This document shows, one piece after another, positions 8,204 through 15,498 of a stretch of DNA of 17,282 bases. Position 1 is the first letter of the stretch. Each line of letters begins with the position of its first letter. A program made the translations under genes and the position numbers. Source of the DNA: Puniceicoccales bacterium (GTDB lineage: Bacteria; Verrucomicrobiota; Verrucomicrobiia; Opitutales; UBA953). Location of the stretch: assembly GCA_031284845.1 (NCBI GenBank), contig JAITXH010000019.1, forward strand, positions 1-17,282, read 5' to 3'. A model generated the notes under the pieces. That model did no database searches, was not told the DNA's origin, and saw only the letters and a list, made by a program, of their open reading frames with translations.

Positions 8204-9700
8204 ATGGCGCGTTTTCACCTTCCAGCCATGTTTTTAAAATCTCTTCTTTTAGCACGTTCGCTCATCTTCTCCGCAGCGATTGCACCCTTCAGTGCAGTCT
8301 TTGCCGCAGAAGACAGCATCACAACCGCGCCCGCGGAAATCACCTTGGCCCGTCCGTCCGGAGAGCCGGAAAAAACGGAAAAGTCCGATTCGGGCGCGAA
8401 AGCTGAAAAACAAAAAAAGCAGGGCGAAAAAAACAAAAAAGGCAAACACGGTAAGGCCGTTTCTGATAAGCCGGGGAAAGACGCCTCCCCCAGTAAAGAG
8501 ACCCCGCCTCCGGCAAAAAGCGCGGAGCCGACCGATCCTGAATCCATCGAAAATAAGGCTCTTCAAAAGGAACTCGCCAGACTCACCCTCGAGAAAAACC
8601 TGATTGAAGCTAAGCTCGCCCTCGCCGAAGCGCAGCGCCGCGAATCCATCGCCTCCGAGCGCGCCAAAATTGATCAACGTTACGCGCGCACCGCTGCCGA
8701 AAACGCCGCCAAAAACGAAGAAAAATCCCGCATCGAAAGCGACCTCGCACTCCAGTCCGCCAAGGCAACCGTCCAACTCACGGAAAAACTCAACCGCGTG
8801 CGCGATCTCGAAATCGAATCCAAGATACTCAAATCCGAGCAGGAAAACGCCCTCGTGCGCCACAACGCGATATTGGCCAAAATCAATGCCGAGTTGTCCA
8901 GTTTCCAGAAAAAACAGGAAATCTCAAAAATCGCCCTCAAGTCCGCCCCCAAATACCTGAAAGAGCCGCTCGTGCAAGGCACCCTTTACATCAGCGACAG
9001 GCGCATCCCGCTGAATGGCGTCGTCACCCGCGTCATGTCGGACTACATCATCGAACGCATTAATTTTTTCAATAACCAGAACAGCGAACAACCCATCTTC
9101 ATCGTCATTGACCGCTCGCCCGGCGGCTCCGTCTCGGCGGGTTTCCAGATATTGAAAGCGATGGAGAGCAGCAAAGCGCCCGTGTATGTGGTCGTGAAAG
9201 GGTATGCAGCGAGCATGGCCGCCGTCATCACCACTCTTGCCGAGCGCTCTTACGCTTACAACAACACCATCATCCTGCACCACCAGATGAGCACAATGCT
9301 CTACGGCAACATGAGCGATCTGGAAGACCAGATGAAAGTCGCCCGCCAATGGTATTCACGCCTCGCCACCGCAGTGTCGAAAAAAATGGGCGTCTCGCTG
9401 GAAGAATTCACCAAACAGATGTATGTCAACTTCGCCAGCGGCGACTGGGAAGAATTCGGCGACCACGCCAAAAAGCTGAAATGGGTGAACAACATCGTGG
9501 ATCGCATCATCGAAACCAGCGTCGCAGACATCCGCCCCACGGAGCGCACACAACGGGCACAGCCGCACCACGGATTCGACCCCGACGAATACGAATACAA
9601 GCTGGATGACGGAGGCCGCCCCTATATCCAACTGCCCCTGCTCGACCCGTTCGACGCCTGGTGGATATACGACAAACGCAACCAGTATCGCGCCTGGTAA
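8204..9700 (+). CDS. Exported ClpP-like serine protease with N-terminal coiled coil
   Basis: The 498 aa product has four parts. Residues 1-36 look like a signal peptide ending PFSAVFA before AED. Residues about 48-110 are a Lys/Pro/Ser-rich linker. Residues about 112-245 are a charged Glu/Lys/Ala-rich predicted coiled coil. Residues about 255-435 carry a ClpP/crotonase-type protease fold. The triad can be aligned with ClpP: Ser337 in GYAASMAA, His360 in ILHHQMS, and Asp414 in ASGDWEEF. The oxyanion-loop motif is IDRSPGGSVSAGFQI. A C-terminal tail (about 436-498) is rich in aromatic and acidic residues. Unlike ClpP it is exported, so it would act in the periplasm or at the membrane and cannot partner cytoplasmic ClpX/ClpA. 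Start choice is open: ATG 8228 (MFLKSLLLARS) makes an equally good signal peptide. It lies between fusA and eno on the same strand. The substrate is unknown. Confidence 0.85.
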   Translation: MARFHLPAMFLKSLLLARSLIFSAAIAPFSAVFAAEDSITTAPAEITLARPSGEPEKTEKSDSGAKAEKQKKQGEKNKKGKHGKAVSDKPGKDASPSKETPPPAKSAEPTDPESIENKALQKELARLTLEKNLIEAKLALAEAQRRESIASERAKIDQRYARTAAENAAKNEEKSRIESDLALQSAKATVQLTEKLNRVRDLEIESKILKSEQENALVRHNAILAKINAELSSFQKKQEISKIALKSAPKYLKEPLVQGTLYISDRRIPLNGVVTRVMSDYIIERINFFNNQNSEQPIFIVIDRSPGGSVSAGFQILKAMESSKAPVYVVVKGYAASMAAVITTLAERSYAYNNTIILHHQMSTMLYGNMSDLEDQMKVARQWYSRLATAVSKKMGVSLEEFTKQMYVNFASGDWEEFGDHAKKLKWVNNIVDRIIETSVADIRPTERTQRAQPHHGFDPDEYEYKLDDGGRPYIQLPLLDPFDAWWIYDKRNQYRAW

Positions 9701-9735
9701 GACTCGCCGCAGGCGACGGAGGAAGCGTAAAGCTG

Positions 9736-9741
9736 TTGACA
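9736..9741 (+). promoter_or_regulatory. TTGACA, -35-like box upstream of eno
   Basis: A consensus -35 hexamer lies 78 bases before the eno ATG, in the 118-base gap after the protease gene. No convincing -10 box is found at 16-18 bases spacing. A very similar word (ttgacaat followed by a C-rich tract) also occurs upstream of dnaX. The role is tentative. Confidence 0.25.
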
Positions 9742-9818
9742 ATCCCGACACTCAACGGCACCAAGCCCACCCCGTCACCCGCAACAGTGACACCCAAAAC
9801 CATTTTTTCCTAACACAC

Positions 9819-11144
9819 ATGTCAACAATCGTCGAAATACACGGCCGCGAGATACTTGATTCGCGCGGTAATCCCACCGTTGAGGTGGAAGTCGAACTCG
9901 AAAGCGGTGCCATCGGACGCGCCGCCGTTCCATCCGGTGCCAGCACCGGCGAACACGAAGCTCATGAACTGCGCGACTCTGACGTCCCCGCCAAAGAGTT
10001 TGCCAAAGGCGTGGACGCGAAGAAGCGCTACCTCGGCAAGGGCGTTCTCAAAGCCGTGCAAAACGTGAATGAGAAAATCGCCCCCGAACTCGTCGGCTTC
10101 GACGCCCTCGACCAAGTCGGCGTAGACCGTGCCCTGATCGCACTTGATGGCACTCCCACCAAGTCCAGCCTCGGTGCCAACGCCATCCTCGGCGTCTCCC
10201 TCGCCACCGCCCAGGCCGCTGCCCAAGCCGTCGGTCTGCCGCTCTTCAAATACCTCGGCGGCCCCAATGCCAAAGTGCTTCCCGTGCCGATGATGAACAT
10301 CTTGAACGGCGGCGCTCACTCCGATGCACCCATTGACTTTCAGGAGTTCATGATCGTCCCCGTCGGTGCGCCCACCTTCCGCGAAGCGCTCCGCTATGGT
10401 GCAGAAATCTTCCACTCCCTCAAAAAAGTTCTTAAAGAAAAAGGCCTCGCTACCGCCGTCGGTGACGAAGGTGGCTTCGCACCCAAGCTCGCCAGCACCA
10501 CTGACGCCCTTGATGCCATTTCGCTGGCTATCAAAAACGCCGGTTACAAGCTCGGCAAAGATATCTACTTCGCACTCGATGTCGCCTCCTCCGAGTTTTA
10601 CGACGCCAAGAGCAAGAGCTACATCTTCAAGAAGTCCGACGGGCGCAAACTCTCCGGAGACGAAATTGTCGCCTTCCACAAAGAGCTTGCCCAGAAGTAT
10701 CCCATCATCTCCATCGAAGACGGCGCAGCCGAAAACGATTGGGCGACATGGAAAAAGCTCACCGACGCCATCGGCGACAGGGTGCAACTCGTGGGCGACG
10801 ACCTCTTCGTCACCAACACCGAATTCCTCAAAAAAGGCATCGCGACTGGCACCGCCAACTCGATTCTGGTGAAAGTGAACCAAATCGGTTCCCTCACCGA
10901 AACACTCGACGCCGTGGAACTCGCCAAAGAAGCGGGCTACACCGCCGTCATCTCGCACCGTTCCGGTGAGACAGAAGACGCCACCATCGCCGACATCGCC
11001 GTGGCCACCAATGCCGGGCAGATCAAGACCGGCTCACTCAGCCGCTCCGACCGCGTTGCCAAATACAACCAGCTCCTGCGCATCGAAGAACAACTGGGTG
11101 CCAGCGCCGTTTACGGCGGCAAGCTCACCAAGCTCGGCTTCTAA
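9819..11144 (+). CDS. eno: Enolase (phosphopyruvate hydratase)
   Basis: Enolase interconverts 2-phosphoglycerate and phosphoenolpyruvate in glycolysis and gluconeogenesis, using two Mg2+ ions. The 441 aa product begins MSTIVEIHGREILDSRGNPT, the standard bacterial start; open frame further upstream is not enolase. Key residues are present: the loop SGASTGEHEAHELRD at 39-53; E217 in GDEGGFAP (general acid/base); Mg ligands D254 (FALDVASSEF), E300 (SIEDG) and D327 (VGDDLF); K352 in ILVKVNQIG (catalytic base); SHRSGETED at 379-387; and K403 in QIKTGSLSRSDR. It is somewhat longer than the E. coli protein (432). A strong hairpin terminator follows within 40 bases. There is no Shine-Dalgarno sequence; the leader is pyrimidine-rich before the ATG. 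Confidence 0.98.
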   Translation: MSTIVEIHGREILDSRGNPTVEVEVELESGAIGRAAVPSGASTGEHEAHELRDSDVPAKEFAKGVDAKKRYLGKGVLKAVQNVNEKIAPELVGFDALDQVGVDRALIALDGTPTKSSLGANAILGVSLATAQAAAQAVGLPLFKYLGGPNAKVLPVPMMNILNGGAHSDAPIDFQEFMIVPVGAPTFREALRYGAEIFHSLKKVLKEKGLATAVGDEGGFAPKLASTTDALDAISLAIKNAGYKLGKDIYFALDVASSEFYDAKSKSYIFKKSDGRKLSGDEIVAFHKELAQKYPIISIEDGAAENDWATWKKLTDAIGDRVQLVGDDLFVTNTEFLKKGIATGTANSILVKVNQIGSLTETLDAVELAKEAGYTAVISHRSGETEDATIADIAVATNAGQIKTGSLSRSDRVAKYNQLLRIEEQLGASAVYGGKLTKLGF

Positions 11145-11180
11145 AACCCAGCCGCAGCGGGAACGAAAGTCCTCGCTCGG

Positions 11181-11235
11181 CGGTGAAAAAAAATCCCCGG
11201 ACGGCAAGCGCCTCCGGGGATTTTTTTTGTCACCG
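11181..11235. terminator. Bidirectional intrinsic terminator between eno and hisF
   Basis: Stem arms tccccgga (11194-11201) and tccgggga (11213-11220) are perfect complements around an 11-base loop. They are flanked by eight A (11186-11193) and eight T (11221-11228). This gives a T-tract after the GC stem on both strands. Outer arms cggtg/caccg (11181-11185, 11231-11235) can extend the helix. It lies exactly between the two convergent stop codons and would end both transcripts. Confidence 0.92.
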
Positions 11236-11243
11236 CTCGAAGA

Positions 11244-12005
11244 TTACAACCGCACAGGCATTCCCGCCGCCTGCAAAGCTTCCTTAGCCTGCCGGATGGA
11301 ATACGTGCCAAAGTGAAAAATGGAAGCCGCCAGCACCGCATTAGCATGCCCCAAGCGCACCACATCCACCATGTGCCCGAGGTGCCCCGCACCACCGCTT
11401 GCGATCACAGGCACAGACGCCGCCTCACTCACGCGCCGCGTAAGCTCAATATCGTAGCCCGCCTTAGTCCCATCGCAATCCATGCTCGTAAGCAGGATTT
11501 CCCCGGCACCCAGCTCCACTACGCGACGCGCCCACGCCACGGCATCCAGCTCCGTGCGATTGCGCCCGCCGTGCGTATAGACGCGCCACGAAGCACCGTC
11601 GGGCTCCCGACGGGCATCAATGGCGACGACGATGCACTGGTTGCCGAATTTACGGGCCGCATTGAGCACAAGCAAGGGGTCATTGATAGCCGCAGTGTTC
11701 AGCGACACCTTGTCCGCACCGGCATTGAGCATCCCGCGGATGTCTTCCACCGAGCGCAGGCCACCGCCCACGGTGAGCGGCATAAACACCTCGCCGGCGG
11801 TGCGCTCGACTACATCCCGCATGATGTTCCGCCCGTCGCTCGATGCCGTGATGTCCAGAAAAACAAGCTCATCGGCACCCTGCTCTTCGTAGGCGCGGGC
11901 TGATTCGACAGGATCGCCGGCGTCGCGGAGTTCTTCAAACCGGACACCTTTGACGACACGCCCGGCTTTGACGTCCAGACAGGGAATGATGCGCACGGAA
12001 AGCAT
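11244..12005 (-). CDS. hisF: Imidazole glycerol phosphate synthase, cyclase subunit HisF
   Basis: HisF joins ammonia, supplied by its glutaminase partner HisH, to PRFAR, giving imidazole glycerol phosphate and AICAR. This is the fifth step of histidine synthesis and links to purine synthesis. The 253 aa product is a complete (beta/alpha)8 barrel. It opens MLSVRIIPCLDVKAGRVVKG with catalytic Asp11. It has the phosphate-binding TVGGGLRSVEDI at 78-89, catalytic Asp130 in VVAIDARR, TSMDCDGTKAGYD at 173-185, and the second phosphate loop IASGGAGHLGHM at 201-212. The ATG at 12005 is chosen because the frame continues upstream only into non-family sequence. No other his gene is nearby, so hisH and the rest must be elsewhere. 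It converges with eno and is divergent from dnaX, sharing a 138-base upstream region. No Shine-Dalgarno sequence is seen. Confidence 0.97.
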   Translation of the reverse strand: MLSVRIIPCLDVKAGRVVKGVRFEELRDAGDPVESARAYEEQGADELVFLDITASSDGRNIMRDVVERTAGEVFMPLTVGGGLRSVEDIRGMLNAGADKVSLNTAAINDPLLVLNAARKFGNQCIVVAIDARREPDGASWRVYTHGGRNRTELDAVAWARRVVELGAGEILLTSMDCDGTKAGYDIELTRRVSEAASVPVIASGGAGHLGHMVDVVRLGHANAVLAASIFHFGTYSIRQAKEALQAAGMPVRL

Positions 12006-12102
12006 GGAAAAAGTAAAAAAAAGAGACAGGGGAAATGAAGTCCGGCGCACGGCGACACAACTCCAAACCCGCATATTTCGTCTTTTCCGGGGCACTTGGT
12101 TT

Positions 12103-12108
12103 TTGACA
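12103..12108 (+). promoter_or_regulatory. TTGACA, -35-like box upstream of dnaX
   Basis: A consensus -35 hexamer lies 35 bases before the dnaX ATG in the short divergent hisF-dnaX region. The expected -10 position (about 12126-12131) is a poor match. If it is used, the message would have a very short leader, consistent with the missing Shine-Dalgarno sequence. Tentative. Confidence 0.25.
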
Positions 12109-12143
12109 ATACCCCGCGATGCCGTTTGCCTCCGCCGTTCACA

Positions 12144-13808
12144 ATGGCAGAAGGCTCATATCAAGTAATCGCACGGCGCTGGCGGCCACGGCAATTCGAC
12201 GAAATCGTCGGGCAGGAGCACATTGTCCGCACCCTGAAAAACGCGATTGAGAACAATCGCATCGGGCATGCCTACCTCTTCGTCGGCCCGCGCGGCACCG
12301 GCAAGACCACCACGGCACGCATTTTTGCCAAAGCGCTCAACTGCACCGATGGCCCCAAGGCCAACCCGCCCGCCGACGACCCCGTTTGCCAGGCCATCGT
12401 CGCAGGTTCCTGCATGGACGTCATCGAGATTGACGCCGCCACCAACCGCAGCATCGAAGACGCCAAAACCATCCGCGAGGAGTGCCAGTTCGCACCCACG
12501 CAATGCAAGTTTAAGATTTTCATCATAGACGAAGTCCACCAGCTCACCAAAGAAGCCTTTAACACCCTGCTCAAAACGCTCGAAGAGCCGCCCCCGCACA
12601 TCAAGTTCATCTTTGCCACCACCGAGTCCGACAAAGTCCTTCCCACCATCACCTCGCGTTGCCAGCGTTTCGAATTTCAACCCATCCCCGAAGAAAAAAT
12701 CGCAGGCCGGCTCGCGCAAATCGTCACTGCCGACGGCGTCGAAGCCACGCCGGATGCCCTGCTCGCCATCGCCCGGCTCGCCAACGGCGGGATGCGCGAT
12801 TCACAATCCATCCTCGATCAGGTGATTTCCTTTTGCGGGAAAAAAATCTCCGCCCGCGACGTGCTCGATATTTACGGCCTGGCCTCTGATGAAGACATCA
12901 ATGCCTTGACCGGGGCAATGGCGGCGGGCGATTTTGCCAAAGTCGTCGAGTTGTCCGACAAGCTCGTCACCGAAGGGCGCGACCTCCTGCGTGCCCTCCA
13001 GCACACGCAATCCCGCGTGCGCGAAGTCCTGCTCGCCTCGATACGCGACGGCGGCCAGACCACTGCCCTTGGCGCACCGCTCACCACCGAGCAGCTACTG
13101 CGCATGCTGGAGACCCTGCAGGCTGGTGAAGCCGGAGTGCGAGGCGGACTTTCTGAACGGGCCAATTTTGAAGTTACGCTCCTTAAAGCCGTGGAGCAAA
13201 GCCGATCCCGGGCGATAGATACGCTCATCAAAGAAATCGCCAGCCTCGCAGCCGGACTCCCCCATGAGTCCGGCCAAAAAAAAATAGACCGGGCGCAAGC
13301 ACCTGAATCCTCGCCTGCGCCTCCCCCGGAAGCCGGGGAAGCTCCACCGCCTCCGGTAAAAAAAAACAAAACTCCACAGGGCAACAGACAGGATACGCCT
13401 GAAACGCTCCACGCTGCTGACGCGCAACCGGAGTTGGACGAAAGCCGCCCCGCCACGATTGCACCCCCCGCCACGCCGCCGCCCGCCGCACTCCCGGAGT
13501 CCGTGCCTGCTTCTCCGCCCAGAGAGCCGGACCCGCGGGAAGATGCACAATCCGCCGCTTATGATGAGGGGCCGCCATTGGAATCTTTAGGAGGGGCAGA
13601 CGAATCCTTCGCCGATAGCGGCGAGACCTCCGGGGGAATTGTGAAACAGGAAGAGAAACAAATCCCGCCATCCTATCCCGGGACAGAAGATTTTGACAAA
13701 GCCGTGGCCTCACTCCCGCCTGCCATGCTGAGTTTGCTCACTGAGGAATTGCACGCCCGGTTCAAAGTCCTCTCTGTGCTTCCGGAAAACTCGATTTTGC
13801 GAAACTGA
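12144..13808 (+). CDS. dnaX: DNA polymerase III subunit tau (and probably gamma)
   Basis: DnaX is the ATPase of the clamp loader that opens the sliding clamp and, as tau, tethers polymerase cores at the fork. The 554 aa product starts at ATG 12144 (MAEGSYQVIARRWRPRQFDE, a typical DnaX N-terminus). Walker A is GPRGTGKTT at 48-56, Walker B IIDE at 127-130 (IFIIDEVHQLT), and the SRC sensor motif lies at 171-173 (TSRCQRF). The collar domain III ends near residue 370. Residues about 378-490 are a Pro/Ala/Glu-rich linker, followed by a short C-terminal domain, shorter than in E. coli (643 aa). Two oddities appear. Of the four zinc-ligand cysteines only C67 and C82 remain; the middle two positions are P76 and D79. 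The linker also starts with a nine-A run that could yield a gamma form of about 380 residues. The usual downstream partners ybaB and recR are absent; degraded DNA follows. Confidence 0.96.
   Translation: MAEGSYQVIARRWRPRQFDEIVGQEHIVRTLKNAIENNRIGHAYLFVGPRGTGKTTTARIFAKALNCTDGPKANPPADDPVCQAIVAGSCMDVIEIDAATNRSIEDAKTIREECQFAPTQCKFKIFIIDEVHQLTKEAFNTLLKTLEEPPPHIKFIFATTESDKVLPTITSRCQRFEFQPIPEEKIAGRLAQIVTADGVEATPDALLAIARLANGGMRDSQSILDQVISFCGKKISARDVLDIYGLASDEDINALTGAMAAGDFAKVVELSDKLVTEGRDLLRALQHTQSRVREVLLASIRDGGQTTALGAPLTTEQLLRMLETLQAGEAGVRGGLSERANFEVTLLKAVEQSRSRAIDTLIKEIASLAAGLPHESGQKKIDRAQAPESSPAPPPEAGEAPPPPVKKNKTPQGNRQDTPETLHAADAQPELDESRPATIAPPATPPPAALPESVPASPPREPDPREDAQSAAYDEGPPLESLGGADESFADSGETSGGIVKQEEKQIPPSYPGTEDFDKAVASLPPAMLSLLTEELHARFKVLSVLPENSILRN
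13276..13306 (+). other. Candidate dnaX slippage site (A9) with alternative-frame stops
   Basis: Nine consecutive A (13276-13284) encode Gln378-Lys-Lys-Ile at the junction of domain III and the linker. If one A is lost in transcription the next codon is TAG. If one A is gained, or the ribosome slips -1, the frame reads eight codons ending at TGA 13304-13306. Either event makes a gamma-like protein of about 380-387 residues. In Thermus thermophilus dnaX a nine-A run causes transcriptional slippage that makes gamma; E. coli uses ribosomal -1 frameshifting. A small GC hairpin (13324-13338) lies downstream. No SD-like stimulator is seen upstream. Confidence 0.6.
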
Positions 13809-13876
13809 CTCTCGAAACCGGAGGCTTCCGGGAAAAGCGCCAGCCGGAACGCTTCACCGGTGGTTGTGCATACTTA

Positions 13877-14310
13877 GAGCCTGTTTACAATCTCTTGAAA
13901 AACACGTTGCGCCGTGTATTGAGAGCACCGACTCTAAGGACATTAACCCGATTTCTGTTATTGGGGCTTATTTTGGATGAATTCCTGATTTGCAATAAGT
14001 TGCAACTCTTAATTCCAGCACATCACCCGTTTGCCACCAAGATCTCCCAAAGGCGCGGCAGACCTTCTTTGGGTAATTTCATGCCCATCAAACTGGGTGT
14101 TGAAGAGGTCAACTCAACGTTGGCACAAGTGCATGAAGAGGTCTTCCTTATGAGCTAGCAACAAGTCGTAACAGCGGTGAAGCGTGCGTCGGAAACGGCC
14201 CGCAGGTCGGTGCTCAAGAGCGAATCAAGCGCGCTTTTGCCGAACCATTCGCGGTGCAAACGCCAGCGTAGTCAATTCTGGCTGTGTCTTTCGTGTGACA
14301 CCACACGGCA
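13877..14310 (-). mobile_element. Degraded DDE transposase remnant, IS1634-like (tentative)
   Basis: On the minus strand two frames carry pieces that resemble the N-terminal part of IS1634-type transposases. WFGKSALDSLLSTDLRAVSD runs down from 14247. After a frameshift, CYDLLLAHKEDLFMHLCQR runs from 14173 to a TGA at 14116-14114 standing where a Trp is expected, then VDLFNTQFD. The catalytic DDE core that should follow is missing, so a large internal deletion is inferred. Bases 13877-13894 (gagcctgtttacaatctc) look like an insertion-sequence end, but no inverted partner was found in the window. A plus-strand frame at 13895-14158 encodes nothing recognisable and is not called. The family is assigned from memory of motifs. 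Confidence 0.45.
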
Positions 14311-14318
14311 ACAATCAA

Positions 14319-15196
14319 ATGAAATTCCCAATGATTTCATTATCGGATCTGCTCAAAAAACGTGGATTGAGCTTACCCAATCCCCATAAAATTAAAATGC
14401 TTCGGCGCAGCGATCATGAAGCTCCTCTTTCAAAATGGATACGAAATGGATACGAAATGGGAAATTTGATCTTTTGAAAAACATCAACAGTGTCAGGGTA
14501 AAAAAGACATACAGGGTGCGAATACATTATTTCATTCATCGCATTGGAAAAAAATACTTGGAGTCTATAAAGTTTGTGCCGAGGGAAGGGAGATTGAAAC
14601 TATCCTCGGTCTTCGCGGAGAGTTGGAAAAGAAGATTTCAACGGTTTATGCTAATAGTGCAAAATCTTACTATATTCTTGAAAAAGTATCCGGATTTGAA
14701 GCTTTAGAACAAAGAGTGATAACAGATTGGGAAAACAGAGCTAGAAAATGGGATCAAAACTATAAAGAAAGAGAGATCTTGGAAATACGCCCTAAACGTT
14801 TTGTAAAAGAATTCACGAACTATCTTGATATAATTTTAGAATTCAATGAATTAAAAGCGTTAATTTTAGACAAAGATTCAGATTCGATTTGGAAGAACAA
14901 GTTATCTTCCGTGAGCGGAGTTTATTTGATTCTCGATAGCAAAACGGGAAACCAGTATGTAGGTTCAGCCTATGGAAAGGAAGGCACCTAGGGGCTTTTG
15001 GCAGAATACACAAATACAGATGGGTGCGGAGGGAACGAACAGCTAAAAGAACTTATTAATAAGGATAAAGAATATAATCAAAATTTTCAATTTTAGAAAC
15101 ACTCTCGAGCAATCTGACAAAAAAGAAGTAATAGCTCACGAAAAACAATACAAAGATAAATTAGACACTTGGGCCTTCGGATTAAATTCGAACTAA
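14319..15196 (+). pseudogene. GIY-YIG nuclease family protein, multiply broken
   Basis: The gene opens MKFPMISLSDLLKKRGLSLP at 14319 and would end at TAA 15194-15196. The central part runs in one frame: ILGVYKV, then YYILEKVSGFEALEQRVI, then the nuclease core GVYLILDSKTGNQYVGSAYG, and after the stop EYTNTDGCGGNEQLKEL. The C-terminal part EVIAHEKQYKDKL carries the expected catalytic Glu. Lesions: an 11-base tandem duplication (14433-14454); a probable lost T near 14471-14474; in-frame TAG at 14989-14991, with the GRW Arg region altered; a frameshift near 15084-15096 followed by TAG, explicable by loss of one 7-base repeat; and a probable lost A near 15118-15124. The DNA is much more AT-rich than the housekeeping genes, suggesting acquisition. 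The original role (restriction-type, mobile or repair nuclease) is unknown. Confidence 0.85.
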
Positions 15197-15498
15197 TATT
15201 TTTTATCGTGAAAAGTTATCCACTGAAATTCTGACTATCTGCAAAACGAGCTTTACAAGTATCCAAAATGCTAATTAATAGAGATATGGTTCAACGTACA
15301 TCCACAATTTTGTTCGAAAAAGCCTTGCTCGAAATGCTGGAGTCCGTGTCATGAGAAGGCATCACGCGTCACTATTACCCCGAACTCATGCCTCTTAAAC
15401 CACTCGACCTGCATCTTGAGCACTTCGAACAAAAAATAAATTACAATCAAGTTTTAACGCACATCACGAAAACTGATGAAATCAGGGGGGGGCAAAAT
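15197..15498. other. Gap between two convergent pseudogenes, no supported gene
   Basis: This 302-base stretch is AT-rich at its left end and holds no intact frame. A coding-like fragment on the plus strand (about 15304-15483) reads through one TGA and includes HYYPELMPLKPLDLHLEHFE; I do not recognise it. A run of eight G occurs at 15485-15492, just before the end of the minus-strand pseudogene. No terminator, repeat or RNA gene is evident. Confidence 0.5.

Noticed and set aside
9822..10958. Minus-strand open frame of 378 codons opposite eno
   Set aside because: Enolase is unambiguous on the plus strand; this frame is its antisense shadow and shows no domain.
13818..13831. Hairpin after dnaX (ccgga/tccgg) as a terminator
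   Set aside because: The stem is only five pairs and there is no T-tract after it.
14163..14173. Eleven bases identical to the conserved 3' region of 16S rRNA (aagtcgtaaca)
   Set aside because: The match stops on both sides and nothing upstream or downstream resembles rRNA. On the minus strand the same bases fit the transposase-like reading. Treated as chance.
14433..14474. Programmed frameshifting to rescue the GIY-YIG gene
   Set aside because: At least five separate interruptions would need rescue, including an 11-base duplication and nonsense codons.
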